From Halobacteriales archaeon QS_6_71_20 (GTDB lineage Archaea > Halobacteriota > Halobacteria > Halobacteriales > Haloferacaceae), in assembly GCA_003020945.1 (NCBI GenBank), contig PXRU01000002.1:32060-96059 (forward strand): DNA of 64,000 nt, given 5' to 3'. Shown in pieces: positions 37,037-47,876 of the stretch (the first letter of the stretch is position 1; each line of letters begins with the position of its first letter). The notes under the pieces were generated by a model. It was not told the DNA's origin and ran no database searches. It saw nothing but the letters and a program-made list of their open reading frames with translations. The position numbers were made by a program, and so were the translations under genes.

Positions 37037-37624
37037 TTGTCGCCGGCGACCCTGTCGACGGACGTGAGCCTGTTCGAGCGTGTCGCCGCCGCCTTCCGGG
37101 AGCCCGGCGCCGCGGACGGCGCCGACGGCGACGCCACGGAGGGGACCGCCGACGGCGGAGGGCGACCCGTGAGTAATGGGTCGGACGATCCGAGCGCGGG
37201 CACCGACGGCGGGGACGCAGGCGAGGGCGCCGCGGCCGACGGGAGGAGTGGAAGCGACGACGACGGCCCCGCGGACGACGAGACGACCGACGCCGTCGTC
37301 GCGGTGTGTCAGCGCGCGCCCGAGGGGGTCCGGACGTACACGCTGGACGTCGAGGCCGAGGGCGCGGAGGTCGTCGAGGTCACGCCGGGGGTGCTGGAGG
37401 CGCACTTCGAGGTGATCGAGGGGGGCGTTGGTCACGACTCCGTCCGCGTCCGCGCCGTCGACTTCCGCGGCGAGGCGCGCCGCGTCGAGGCGGAGACGCT
37501 CGTGGGCGTCCGCTTCGCGGCGCCGGTGCCGCTCCCGGACGTGCGGATGCGGCTCGTCTCCGCCGAGGACCACGACGGCGACACGCTCCCCTCGGAGTGG
37601 TTCCGGATCGCGTCGGTCTCGTAG
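37037..37624 (+). CDS. hypothetical protein, acidic linker plus conserved C-terminal domain
   Basis: ORF with haloarchaeal composition; start uncertain. Confidence 0.6.
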   Translation: MSPATLSTDVSLFERVAAAFREPGAADGADGDATEGTADGGGRPVSNGSDDPSAGTDGGDAGEGAAADGRSGSDDDGPADDETTDAVVAVCQRAPEGVRTYTLDVEAEGAEVVEVTPGVLEAHFEVIEGGVGHDSVRVRAVDFRGEARRVEAETLVGVRFAAPVPLPDVRMRLVSAEDHDGDTLPSEWFRIASVS

Positions 37625-37769
37625 GGAACGTCCCGGAGCCGTCGGCGTTCCGTTCGCCCCTTCCGGTCGGGTTCCACCGAGTCCGTCCTGCCCGCTCGGA
37701 GGACAGTTCCCGCACGCCCGGACCGCCCCAACCGATACGCTTTCCAGCGATACGCGGATACCGGAGGGC

Positions 37770-38666
37770 ATGAAGCTGCTCGTCGTCGGCGCGGGCGAGA
37801 TGGGCCGGTGGGTCGCCCACACCCTCCGTCCAGTCGTCGACCGGGTCGCGCTCGCCGACACCAACCCCCAGGCCGCGATGGACGCCGCCGAGGCGGTCGT
37901 GGACGGCCGGGTCGTCCCGCTCGACACCGACGAGCCGTTCGACTGCGTCGTCCTGGCGGTCCCGATCCCGGCGGTCACCGACGCCGTCGCCGACTACGCC
38001 CCCAACGCCGCCGACGGCGCCATGGTCGACGTGTCGGGCGTGATGGGCGAGCCGCTGGCGGCGATGGAGCGTCACGCCGACGGCGAGTACGCCAGCCTCC
38101 ACCCGCTGTTCGCGCCGCCGCGCGGCCCGGGCCGGGTCGCGTACGTCCCCGGCGAGGCCGGCGAGGCGGTGGCGACGCTCCGTGAGGGGCTCGCCGACGC
38201 CGGCAACGACGTGTTCGAGACGACCGCGGCCGAACACGACGGCGCCATGGAGTCCGTGCAGGCGGGCGCCCACACGGCCGTCCTCGCGTACGCGCTGGCC
38301 GCCGGCGACGTGGACGAGCGCTTCCACACACCCGTCTCCGAGCCGCTGGCGGAGCTGGCCCGCACCGTCACCGAGGGCGAGCCGCGGGTGTACGCCGACA
38401 TCCGGGAGGCGTTCGACGGCGCGGCGGAGCTGGCAGCCGCGGCCGACGCGCTCGCCGACGCCGACCGCCGACTGACCCCGGAGCGAGCCGGCGACGGTCG
38501 AGCGGGGCCGACGGGTCGCCTCCCCGCCGTCGAGGCGTCCGCCCCGGGGCGAGACAGAACCGATAACCCGGCCGGACGCGAACCGCCGGCGATGACCACA
38601 CCGAGCGGCACACGCTGCGTCGAGCCGGCGGTCGGAGGGCCGTCGGAACGGGGGGTGGCGCCGTGA
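37770..38666 (+). CDS. tyrA: prephenate dehydrogenase
   Basis: MKLLVVGAGEMGRWVAHTL, FDCVVLAVPIPAV, SLHPLFAPP. Confidence 0.9.
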   Translation: MKLLVVGAGEMGRWVAHTLRPVVDRVALADTNPQAAMDAAEAVVDGRVVPLDTDEPFDCVVLAVPIPAVTDAVADYAPNAADGAMVDVSGVMGEPLAAMERHADGEYASLHPLFAPPRGPGRVAYVPGEAGEAVATLREGLADAGNDVFETTAAEHDGAMESVQAGAHTAVLAYALAAGDVDERFHTPVSEPLAELARTVTEGEPRVYADIREAFDGAAELAAAADALADADRRLTPERAGDGRAGPTGRLPAVEASAPGRDRTDNPAGREPPAMTTPSGTRCVEPAVGGPSERGVAP

Positions 38667-40087
38667 GCGTCGACCGCGAGGCGCTGCGTGACACCGCGAA
38701 GTACCTCCGCCACGTCCGCCCGATCGACCCCGACGAGGTGTACGAGTACCTCCCCGACCAGCCCCACCAGGCGGTCGTGCGAACCGCGCTGCGCGAGGAG
38801 GCGTTCGACCTCGGGCTGTTCGAGCGCGAGGACGGGGCGTTCGTCCCCGCCGGCGAGGAGCCGGTCGACCCGCCCGGCTGGTCGCCCGACCGCCTCCCGG
38901 CGGCGCACGTCGAGGCCGTCGAGGACCTGCTGTTCGAGCGCTACGGGCTCGACTGGCACGAGGGGGAGGGCGGCGACGAGCTGCGGGAGACGGTCGACCG
39001 CATGAAGGAGGACTACGTTCGCGGCCGCTCGGTCGAGTACGACGCCGACGCCGCGCTCGCGTACGCCCTCTACCACCAGCCGGACTTCTACGCCGCCGTG
39101 GGCTACGTACTCGACCGGCTCGCCGACCGCGGCCTGCTCCCGCGAACCCTCCGGGTGCTCGACGTGGGCGCGGGCACCGGCGGCCCCGCGCTCGGGCTCC
39201 ACGACTACCTGCCCGACGACGCGCTCGTCGACTACCATGCGATCGAGCCCAGCGCGAACGCCGACGTGCTGGCGACGCTGCTCGAGGGCACCCGTCGCAA
39301 CTTCCGGACGACCATCCACCGGGAGACGGCCGAGGCGTTCGGCCCGGAAGGGCTGGGCGAGGTGGACCTGCTGCTGTTCGGCAACGTGCTCTCGGAACTG
39401 GCCGACCCCGAGGCGGTCGTCTCGCGGTATCTGGAGACGCTCGCCGACGACGGCGCCTGTCTCCTCCTGGCGCCGGCGGACCTGGGGACGTCGACGGAGC
39501 TACGCCGGGTGGAGCGCGCGGTCGCGCCGCCGGCGGCCGGCGTGAGCGTGTACGCGCCCGACCTCCGGCTGTGGCCCGACGCGGCGCCCGCCGACCGCGG
39601 GTGGTCGTTCGAGGAGCGGCCGGAGCTTGCGACGCCGTCGTTCCAGCGGAAGCTCGACGCGGCCGCGACCCGCGACTACGACGACGAGCCCGGGACGTAC
39701 GTGAACACGGACGTGAAGTTCTCGTGGGCGATCCTCCGGCCGGACGGGGAGCGTCGCCACCCGGTCGTCGCGAGCGAGGAGCGGCACCACCGGATGGCCG
39801 ACTCCGAGGCCCACGTCACCGACCGCGTGAACCTCCTCTGTGTCAAGCTCTCGGGCGACCTCTCGCCCCACGACGCCAACCCGCTGTTCAAGGTCGGCGA
39901 CGGGAGCGAGCGGCTGGAGCACTACCTCGTGCTCACGGGGGAGTCGTCGCTCAACCGCGACCTCCGCGAGGCGCCGTACGGCGCCGTGCTGTCCGTCGAG
40001 AACGTCCTGATCCTCTGGAACGACGACGAGGGCGCGTACAACCTCGTCTGCGAGGCCGAGACGGTCGTCGACCTCGTCGCGGCCTGA
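38663..40087 (+). CDS. Rsm22-like small ribosomal subunit methyltransferase family protein
   Basis: RVLDVGAGTGGPALGL, DLLLFGNVLSELADPE; GTG start. Confidence 0.82.
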   Translation: MSVDREALRDTAKYLRHVRPIDPDEVYEYLPDQPHQAVVRTALREEAFDLGLFEREDGAFVPAGEEPVDPPGWSPDRLPAAHVEAVEDLLFERYGLDWHEGEGGDELRETVDRMKEDYVRGRSVEYDADAALAYALYHQPDFYAAVGYVLDRLADRGLLPRTLRVLDVGAGTGGPALGLHDYLPDDALVDYHAIEPSANADVLATLLEGTRRNFRTTIHRETAEAFGPEGLGEVDLLLFGNVLSELADPEAVVSRYLETLADDGACLLLAPADLGTSTELRRVERAVAPPAAGVSVYAPDLRLWPDAAPADRGWSFEERPELATPSFQRKLDAAATRDYDDEPGTYVNTDVKFSWAILRPDGERRHPVVASEERHHRMADSEAHVTDRVNLLCVKLSGDLSPHDANPLFKVGDGSERLEHYLVLTGESSLNRDLREAPYGAVLSVENVLILWNDDEGAYNLVCEAETVVDLVAA

Positions 40088-40137
40088 GCGGGGAAGGGTC
40101 CGACCCCGCCGCGTCCCGTCCTGTCCCCGCGGCCCCG

Positions 40138-40858
40138 TCAGGCCGGGCCGTACCGCGCCACTCCGGTCCGCGCAGCCATCACGGCAACGGCACCCGGCGC
40201 GACCACGGCGCCCACCGCGAGGGAGACGCCGGCGTCGGCGTTGCCGATCGCCAGCCGTGCGGCGACGTTCGCGGGGTTGACCGGGGACAGCGCCGCCGCG
40301 CCGAACAGCCCGAGCACGCCCGGCGAGTACACCGTCCGTGCGGCGCGGTGGTCGGGCGCCGCCGGCGCGTCGAGGAACTCCAGCGGCACCGGGCGCTGGG
40401 TGAACATGTCCTCCTCGCGGTAGACGCCCGCGCCCATCGCGAACAGGGTGCCGGCCGTGAGGCAGAACGGTCCCGTCGAGAACAGGTACTCCCCGAGCGC
40501 GACCGCCTCGCCCTGGAGGTCACGCACCACCAGCGTCAGCGGCGAGATGAGCGCGATCGGCGTCACCGTCGCGAAGATCGCCGAACAGCGGCCCCGCGGC
40601 GCCGCCCAAGTCCGGGACCCTTGAGGCCGCCGTCGGCGCTCCCCGAGCCGTCGCCATCCCCGTCCCCGTCGCTCCCGGCGGCGCCGCCTCCGCCGTCGCC
40701 GTCGTCGCCGGTACCGTCCGTGCTGCCGGCGTCGTCGTCTTGCCCGCCCCGTTCGGGGCGACGACGCCGAAGATCTCCCCCGGCTCGACCGAGAAGGTGC
40801 TCCCGTGTACGGCGACGAACTCGCCGTACACCTTTCGTAGGTCGTCGACGGTTATCAC
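40138..40858 (-). pseudogene. remnant of an ABC transporter (ATPase N-terminus joined to permease C-terminus)
   Basis: VDDLRKVYGEFVAVHGSTFSVEPGEIFGVVAPNGAGKTT then unrelated low-complexity, then frame change to permease-like SPLTLVVRDLQGEAVALGEYLFSTGPFCLTAGTLFAMGAGVYREEDMFTQRPVPLEFLDA. Confidence 0.75.
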
Positions 40859-41015
40859 ACAACTACCTTCGGGGAACCGACTAAACGCACGTCGCCGTGC
40901 CTATCGCTGCTGAGAACACCGCGTCGGGTCCGTGCGTCGACGTTCGGCGGTCGCGCCGCTCGGTACGGCGGTCGCTCTCGGGCGGGAGCGTCCGGAGAAC
41001 GCGTCGCGGCCGGTC

Positions 41016-41147
41016 TCAGTCGTCCCCGTCGCGGTCGCCGTCGTCCGCTCGGGGATCGGGCCTCTCGCCGCCTCGCTCCCAGACTCGGTCCGCGGACGAT
41101 CCGTTCGGTGCCGTGTGGCTGATGTCTCCCATGGTGCGTTCTGTCAT
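41016..41147 (-). CDS. possible 43-aa small protein
   Basis: MTERTMGDISHTAPNGSSADRVWERGGERPDPRADDGDRDGDD; haloarchaeal-like composition only. Confidence 0.35.
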   Translation of the reverse strand: MTERTMGDISHTAPNGSSADRVWERGGERPDPRADDGDRDGDD

Positions 41148-41586
41148 GTGCTTCCCACCCAACGTCTCCCGGTATTTCAGCGTTGCATGAGGGGTGCCTT
41201 AGACACTCCGTACCGTATTAGGAACGTTATATGCTGGGCATCAGGACCCCGACGAACGGCCGGATTTCCCGCACGGCGCCGGGAGCATTCGTTCGATCCA
41301 ACCACCCGGTCGGCGCCGCGGTCCGGACGGTCGCTGTCATGACGAGCCAAAGCTATGCTGGTCACCCCCGACCGCATCGGTGTGAACTCGACGGTCGTCG
41401 ACCTGCTGGCGGGCCAAGCCGGCCACGCGCGGGAGTTCGCCGCCCCCTTCGACCGGGTGCAGAACGTCCAGCACCCGCGGGCGGAGGAGAGACACTCGCC
41501 CTTCGATCAGGCGGGTCGAAGACACCGGTCGGCGAGAGAGGCCTATGTCGTGGCAGAACGTCGTCGACTCCGACGCCTGCTCACGA

Positions 41587-43035
41587 TCAGTCGTCGGCGT
41601 GTGACTCCGCGGGCGTGAAGGTGATCCCGTCGATCTCGATCTCGTCGGGAACGCGGCCGGCGTCGTGGGTTCCGACGGGGGGGACGTTCACCTCCGCGGC
41701 GGGGGAGCCGTCGAGGTCCGTCTCGTCTCCGATGTCCGTCATCTCCCCGTCGGCGTCCCGCGCGTCCCGGTCGATCCGCATCGAACAGAACTCCGCGCCG
41801 CACATCGAACAGAACCGGGCCTCCTTGTAGTTGTCTCCGGGCAGCGTCTGGTCGTGATAGCGCCGGGCACGCTCCGGGTCCAGGGCGAGTTCGAACTGTC
41901 GACGCCAGTCGAACTCGTAGCGCGCCTCCGAGAGGGCGTCGTCCCAGTCGCGCGCGCCCGGCAGGTCGTTGGCGACGTCGGCGGCGTGTGCCGCGATCCG
42001 GTAGGCGGCGAGTCCGTCCCGAACGTCCTCCTCCTCGGGGAGGCCGAGATGCTCCTTGGGGGTAACGTAACAGAGCATCGCCGCGCCGGCACGGGCGGCC
42101 TCGGTCGCGCCGATCGCGCTCGTGATGTGGTCGTACCCCGGGGCGATGTCGGTCACCAGCGGTCCGAGCACGTAGAACGGCGCGCCGTCACAGACCTCCC
42201 GCTGCCGTTCGACGTTGCCGGCGATCTCGTCCATCGGGACGTGACCCGGTCCCTCGACCATCACCTGGACGCCGTGGTCCCACGCGGTGCGCGTGAGCGC
42301 CCCGAGCGTCTCGAGTTCGGCGAACTGCGCCTCGTCGCTCGCGTCGGCCAGACAGCCCGGACGGAGTCCGTCGCCCAGCGAGACCGTCACGTCGTGTTCC
42401 GCGAAGATCTCACAGATCTCCTCGAACCCCGTGTACAACGGGTTCTGCGTCCCGTTCTCCTCGATCCACCGAGCCAGGATCGAGCCGCCCCGGGAGACGA
42501 TGCCGGTCTTACGGCCGTCGGTCAGCGGCAGATGCTCCATTAGCACGCCAGCGTGGACAGTCATGTAGTCCACGCCCTGTTCGGCCTGTTTCTCGATGAC
42601 GTCCAACAGCAGCTCGCGAGTGATGTCCGCGGGGTCGTCGGCCCGCTTGACCGCCTCGTAGATCGGCACCGTTCCGACCGGGACCGGGGACTGCCCGATG
42701 TTCGCCTCGCGGGTCTCGTCGAGAGCCTCGCCCGTCGAGAGGTCCATCACCGTATCGGCGCCGTAATGCACCGCGGTGTGGAGTTTCCGTAGCTCTCCCT
42801 CCGGGTCGCTCGTCGTCTCGCTGTTCCCGATGTTGGCGTTGACTTTCGTGGAGAACTCCCGACCGATGATCATCGGGTCGAGCGACTCGTGGGCGTGGTT
42901 GTTCGGGATCACCGCCCGGCCGTCGGCGACCTGGCGACGGACGAACTCCGGGTCGCGGTTCTCCCGCTCGGCGACGCGCTCCATGGCGGGGGTGATCTCG
43001 CCCGCCCGAGCCCGCAGGATCTGGGTTTCCACCAT
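41587..43035 (-). CDS. thiC: phosphomethylpyrimidine synthase
   Basis: [61 protein letters not shown]. Confidence 0.97.
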   Translation of the reverse strand: MVETQILRARAGEITPAMERVAERENRDPEFVRRQVADGRAVIPNNHAHESLDPMIIGREFSTKVNANIGNSETTSDPEGELRKLHTAVHYGADTVMDLSTGEALDETREANIGQSPVPVGTVPIYEAVKRADDPADITRELLLDVIEKQAEQGVDYMTVHAGVLMEHLPLTDGRKTGIVSRGGSILARWIEENGTQNPLYTGFEEICEIFAEHDVTVSLGDGLRPGCLADASDEAQFAELETLGALTRTAWDHGVQVMVEGPGHVPMDEIAGNVERQREVCDGAPFYVLGPLVTDIAPGYDHITSAIGATEAARAGAAMLCYVTPKEHLGLPEEEDVRDGLAAYRIAAHAADVANDLPGARDWDDALSEARYEFDWRRQFELALDPERARRYHDQTLPGDNYKEARFCSMCGAEFCSMRIDRDARDADGEMTDIGDETDLDGSPAAEVNVPPVGTHDAGRVPDEIEIDGITFTPAESHADD

Positions 43036-43037
43036 CA

Positions 43038-43050
43038 ACAACTGAGTTGT
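43038..43050. promoter_or_regulatory. 13-nt palindrome ACAACTGAGTTGT at thiC start
   Basis: 6+1+6 perfect palindrome immediately upstream of the ATG. Confidence 0.4.
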
Positions 43051-43210
43051 ATCACCGGATAATAGTCGTTGTGGGTGTTCCCCCGCTCCCTATCGAGCCG
43101 TGAGGCGCTCCAGGGACAACGGGGACAGCGAGCGAGGTCGCTCTCGGACGACGAGTCCCGGTCGTACCGGCGGTTTCGGGGCGGGATCGGCCGTCGTTCT
43201 GCTGATGGAT

Positions 43211-43249
43211 CCGCTGCTGCTCGACCTCGTTCAGGTTGCTAAATCGATA
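43211..43249. repeat. aroQ-3'-end-like repeat A (most diverged)
   Basis: ccgctgctgctcgacctcgttcaggttgct; minus-strand translation NLNEVEQQR. Confidence 0.6.
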
Positions 43250-43374
43250 CCATATTCCCGGAAAATCGTCTCCCGATACGATCTCAAACGGCGAATATTG
43301 GACTTTCAATCCGTTTATGGACCCGCATGTAGAAGAAGCACTGTTCGCACTTCAGCGTCAGCGCTCCGGGTCGG

Positions 43375-43790
43375 CTAGCGCGTATCGAACGAGTCGATCA
43401 CGTCGATCGTCGAATACACGTCGGCGAGGTCCTGCTCCTCAAATCGCTGTCGTCACTCCAGACGGCGGCATCCTGAGCGATGGCACAGGCCACGTACAGC
43501 ACGTCGTCGGGATCGGTCCTGCCGATGGCTTCGTTCGCCTCTCCGATGCCGTGGTGGAACTCGTCCGCTGAGACGACCTTGATGTACTGGAAGAGCAAGT
43601 CGACGAACTGTCGTACCCGCTGAGGCTCCATCCCGGATTTCTCTACGATCAGGGCTTCGTAGTTCTCGATCTCGTCGTGGACGAACTGTGGTGTCAGCAG
43701 ACCGGGTTCGAGTGTGACGATGAGTTCACGCGTCTTCGAATCGGCGACGAGTGCGGAGATGACGACGTTGGCGTCGACGACTAGCCGCAT
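43375..43790 (-). pseudogene. VapC-like PIN-domain toxin with apparent 1-nt deletion near the 3' end
   Basis: MRLVVDANVVISALVADSKTRELI..., DPDDVLYVACAIAQDAAVWSDDSD; +1 frame then reads EEQDLADVYSTIDVIDSFDTR-stop. Confidence 0.75.
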
Positions 43791-44021
43791 TCAGTTCGCC
43801 TGTTCGTCGGCACGCTCGCGTCCGCGCTCGTTGATCCTGTCGGCGATCTCAGCCACATCACTCTCGGTGAGTTCACTCGCGGACGTGAGTTCGTCCATCA
43901 CTTCCAGCGTCTCGATTTTCTCCTGAATGGCCTGCCGTGTGATCTCGCTCCAGTTGATCTCCGGGTGCTTCTCCATCCGGTCTTTGAGGTCGTCATCGAT
44001 GTTGACCGTGATCGTGGGCAT
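43791..44021 (-). CDS. VapB-like antitoxin (RHH-type)
   Basis: MPTITVNIDDDLKDRMEKHPEINWSEITRQAIQEKI; directly upstream of the PIN gene. Confidence 0.88.
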   Translation of the reverse strand: MPTITVNIDDDLKDRMEKHPEINWSEITRQAIQEKIETLEVMDELTSASELTESDVAEIADRINERGRERADEQAN

Positions 44022-44232
44022 ACAGTAGACTATGGGTACACAGAATTGTGTGTCTTTGGGTGAGAGCCCTCCGAGACAGAGGACGGTCAGGTCCCGGGAC
44101 ACTCAACGACGAATCACCCCATTCAGTACGTTCCCGTCGCTCCACCGGCGACCGATAGTGCAGCTATCTGAAGGGGAATGTCGCTTCCGACCCCTGTGAA
44201 ACGTTTTGAGAGAGCCGATTTCGACTGTTTGT

Positions 44233-44272
44233 CTTCCCGCTGTTCGACCTTGTCCAGGTAGCTGAAATTCAT
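44233..44272. repeat. aroQ-3'-end repeat B
   Basis: cttcccgctgttcgaccttgtccaggtagctgaaattcat; minus-strand YLDKVEQRE. Confidence 0.75.
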
Positions 44273-44518
44273 AACGGGATACAACGAAACGGTCTGGAAC
44301 GGGAAGTGTCAGGTCCTCGAAAAAGAGAGATGTAGGCGTTTTCTCAACCTCGAATACAAATACAGCCGTGACAGCGATGGTGAAGACTCGTCGGAACCTC
44401 TGGTAGTGAGATCCCGATCAGTCAGTAATGAATGTGTATCAGTTTCACCATGCGGCCGGCGGGGACGGAACGACCGGTCGTCAACGCGTTCATACCCGTC
44501 TCCGTCGTACGATGCCGC

Positions 44519-45265
44519 ATGCGCGAACTCGTCTTCGCCCTCGAATACGCCCCGGGAACCAACGCCGTCGCCGATATCCTCGCCGACAACCCGGAGGCGA
44601 AGATCCGCTCCCTCTCCTGCCACGTCACCCCCGAGAACCTCTGGCGCGTCGACCACGTGACCGGCGGACGGGACGCACTGGATGAGCTCGCCGAGACCGT
44701 CGCCGACGCCGCGTACTACACCGACTGTTTGGCCCGCCGCGACTGCGAGGCCGACTGGGAAACTCGAGTTCTCGACCGCACCGACGACGCGCTCGTTCTC
44801 TACTCCTACTGGTCGCGCACCCCCTCCTGCACCTCCATCCCGCACCTCGCCATCGACCGCTTCGGCGACGGCCTCATCTTTCAGACGACGTGGGTCGGGC
44901 GTCGCTACGAGTGGCGCATCGTCGCTCCGAAGGAAACGACCTACCGGGAGTTCCGGGACGCCATCGAGACGGAGATCGACGAAACGACCGGCGTCAGCTT
45001 CGTCCGGGTCGGCGACGCGGACGGTGCCGTATCGAATGACGACGACTCCACGTTGACCCCCGAGCAGGATGCCGCCGTGCGGGCCGCCGTCGAACACGGC
45101 TACTATCGAACCCCGCGTGAGATCGAGACCTACGAACTCGCCGAGAAACTCGGCGTCCCCGGCTCGACGCTCTCCTATCGACTCCGTCGTGCCGAGGCAG
45201 AACTGGCCGACGCGTACGTCGCCGACCACTCCCCCTCGGCACGCCTCTCCTCGCGCGACGCCTGA
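44519..45265 (+). CDS. HTH-10 (bacterio-opsin activator type) regulator
   Basis: LTPEQDAAVRAAVEHGYYRTPREIETYELAEKLGVPGSTLSYRLRRAEAEL. Confidence 0.93.
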   Translation: MRELVFALEYAPGTNAVADILADNPEAKIRSLSCHVTPENLWRVDHVTGGRDALDELAETVADAAYYTDCLARRDCEADWETRVLDRTDDALVLYSYWSRTPSCTSIPHLAIDRFGDGLIFQTTWVGRRYEWRIVAPKETTYREFRDAIETEIDETTGVSFVRVGDADGAVSNDDDSTLTPEQDAAVRAAVEHGYYRTPREIETYELAEKLGVPGSTLSYRLRRAEAELADAYVADHSPSARLSSRDA

Positions 45266-45323
45266 CCCGGTTCGGTACACACCAAACGAAGGGGCTTGTC
45301 CTCGGGCATCGTCCGTACACGCG

Positions 45324-47876
45324 ATGAGTGCTGACGCGTCCGGCTCGGACGACTCGGAGTCCCGAGCCGTGACACTCGACGTGCCGGGGATGGACTGTCC
45401 GTCCTGCGCGGAGAAGATAGTCGATAGCGTCTCGAAGCTCGACGGCGTCGTCGCCGTCGAACCGCAGGTGATGACCGGTACCGTCCGCATCGAGCACCGC
45501 CCGGAGACGGTCGAAGCGGACGCCTTGGTCGAACGCGTGCGGGCTGCCGGGTACGACGTCGACGGACGGGACGACCTCCGGACCGAGCGGCTCGACGTGC
45601 CGGGGATGGACTGCGCGTCCTGTGCCGGCAAGATCGGGAACGCTCTCGACGGCGTCGAAGGGATCGTCGAGCGTGAAACCCTCCCGACGACCGGCACCGT
45701 CATCGTCACCTTCGATCCTGAACGGACGTCTCACGGCGACCTCGTCGCCGCCGTCGAGGGCGCGGGCTATGAGGTCGAGGACACCGGGACGGACGGAGGG
45801 GAGGACGACCCTGTCGAGGAGAGCCGGGTCCGAGAGGTCTGGCTGAGCCCGCGCGCGCTCGAGACGTGGGTCGGCGGCGGACTGCTGCTCGTCGGCCTCG
45901 CGTTGGAGTTCCTTCTGACGGGGCTCGATGTGACGCTCGTCAGTCTCGTCGGACGGGAGTTCGGCACCGCCGAGTCGTTCTACTTCGCCGGCGCGGCGAT
46001 CGGCGGCGAGCGGATCCTCCGCAACGGCTACTACTCCGCCCGGACGCGCTCGCTGGACATCGACCTGCTGATGAGTCTCGGTATCGTCGGCGCGATCGCC
46101 GCGAGCGTCGTCTTCGGCGAGGCGCTGTATCTCGAAGCCGGGATGCTCGCCGTGCTGTTCAGCGTCGCCGAGCTGATGGAGGAGTACGCGATGGATCGCG
46201 CTCGCTCCTCGCTCCGCGAACTGATGGACCTCTCGCCGACGACCGCGACCGTCCGCAGGGACGGCGAGGAGACGACTGTCCCGGTCGGACAACTACGCGT
46301 CGGCGACCGCGTCGTCGTGCGTCCCGGCGACCGTATCCCCGCCGACGGTACCGTCGCCGAGGGCGAAAGCGCCGTCAATCAGGCACCCATCACCGGCGAG
46401 AGCGTCCCCGCGGACAAGACCGACGGCGACGAGGTGTACGCCGGAACGATCAACGAGGAGGGCTATCTCGAAGTCGAGGTGACGGCGGCGGCCGAGGACA
46501 GCACGCTCGCCCGCATCGTCGAACTGGTCGAGGACGCACAGCGGGACAGGACCGAACACGAGCAGTTCGTCGACCGCTTCGCCGGCCAGTACACGCCGGT
46601 TGTGGTCGCGTTGGCCGTCCTCGTCGCCGCCGTGCCGCCGTTGCTCATCGACGGCGCCGTGTCGATGAGACTCGGTGGCCGGACGCTCGTGTTCGCCGGC
46701 GATTGGGCGACGTGGTTCAAGCGCGGACTGGCGCTGCTCGTCCTCTCGTGCCCGTGTGCGCTGGTCATCAGTACCCCCGTCAGCGTCGTCTCCGGCATCA
46801 CCAGCGCCGCGAAGAACGGCGTGCTGATCAAAGGCGGGACGCACCTCGAATCGGTCGGGACGGTCGGGGCCGTGGCGGTCGACAAGACGGGAACGCTCAC
46901 GCACGGCCGGCTCACCGTCACCGACGTCGTCCCCGCCGAAGGCGAGTCCCGTGCGTCGGTGCTGTCCGTGGCGGCGAGTCTCGAGGCCCGCAGCGAGCAC
47001 CCGATCGCGGAGGCGATCATGGATACCGCCGAGGAGGAGGCTATCGAAACCGAGGGCGTCTCCGGGTTCGAGAGCCTGACCGGGAAGGGCGTCCGGGCCG
47101 AACTGGACGGCGAGACGTACTTCGCCGGGAAGCCCGCCCTGTTCGAGGAGTTGGGCTCCTTCGAGGGCGCCCGTACCCTGCCCGACGGTGGTGTCACAGC
47201 TGCGGGTTCCGACAGTGCCGACGACGCCGCCGGTGGACCGATCGAGGACTTGCAGGCCGACGGGAAGACGGTCGTCCTGGTCGGCACCGAGGAGCGAATC
47301 GTCGGCGTCGTCGCGGTCGCCGACGAGGTGCGTCCGGAGGCGACGCAGACGGTCGACCGACTCCACGACCTCGGCGTCGAGCGCGTCGTAATGGTGACCG
47401 GCGACAACGAGATGACAGCACGAGCGGTCGGCGAGACGGCGGGCGTCGACGAGGTTCGAGCCGAGCTGCTCCCCGAGGGGAAAGCCGAGACGGTGGCCGC
47501 ACTCGACGAGGAGTTCGGCGGCGTGATGATGGTCGGCGACGGCGTGAACGACGCCCCCGCGCTGGCGACGGCGACCGTCGGGATCGCGATGGGTGCGGCG
47601 GGGACCGATACGGCGGTCGAGTCGGCGGACGTCGCGCTGATGGGGGACGAACTGTCGAAGCTCCCCTACCTCTACGCGCTGTCGGGGAAGGCCAACGGCG
47701 TCATCCGGGAGAACATCTGGGCGAGTATCGGCCTGAAGGCGCTGCTGGCCCTCGGAGTCCCGTTCGGGCTGGTGAACGTCGCGGTCGCCGTCGTCGTCGG
47801 CGACATGGGGATGAGCCTCGGCGTGACGACGAACGCGCTTCGGCTGGCGAGAATCAGGCCCGAACGGTTCGAGTAA
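45324..47876 (+). CDS. P1B-type heavy-metal ATPase (Zn/Cd-type, two N-terminal HMA domains)
   Basis: GMDCPSCAEK and GMDCASCAGK HMA motifs; LSCPCALVISTPVS; DKTGTLTHG; GDGVNDAPAL. Confidence 0.96.
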   Translation: MSADASGSDDSESRAVTLDVPGMDCPSCAEKIVDSVSKLDGVVAVEPQVMTGTVRIEHRPETVEADALVERVRAAGYDVDGRDDLRTERLDVPGMDCASCAGKIGNALDGVEGIVERETLPTTGTVIVTFDPERTSHGDLVAAVEGAGYEVEDTGTDGGEDDPVEESRVREVWLSPRALETWVGGGLLLVGLALEFLLTGLDVTLVSLVGREFGTAESFYFAGAAIGGERILRNGYYSARTRSLDIDLLMSLGIVGAIAASVVFGEALYLEAGMLAVLFSVAELMEEYAMDRARSSLRELMDLSPTTATVRRDGEETTVPVGQLRVGDRVVVRPGDRIPADGTVAEGESAVNQAPITGESVPADKTDGDEVYAGTINEEGYLEVEVTAAAEDSTLARIVELVEDAQRDRTEHEQFVDRFAGQYTPVVVALAVLVAAVPPLLIDGAVSMRLGGRTLVFAGDWATWFKRGLALLVLSCPCALVISTPVSVVSGITSAAKNGVLIKGGTHLESVGTVGAVAVDKTGTLTHGRLTVTDVVPAEGESRASVLSVAASLEARSEHPIAEAIMDTAEEEAIETEGVSGFESLTGKGVRAELDGETYFAGKPALFEELGSFEGARTLPDGGVTAAGSDSADDAAGGPIEDLQADGKTVVLVGTEERIVGVVAVADEVRPEATQTVDRLHDLGVERVVMVTGDNEMTARAVGETAGVDEVRAELLPEGKAETVAALDEEFGGVMMVGDGVNDAPALATATVGIAMGAAGTDTAVESADVALMGDELSKLPYLYALSGKANGVIRENIWASIGLKALLALGVPFGLVNVAVAVVVGDMGMSLGVTTNALRLARIRPERFE

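Noticed and set aside
41355-41618. 87-aa plus ORF between ABC remnant and thiC
   Set aside because: No recognisable domain, mixed codon pattern; overlaps thiC 3' end; could be a decayed gene but unsupported
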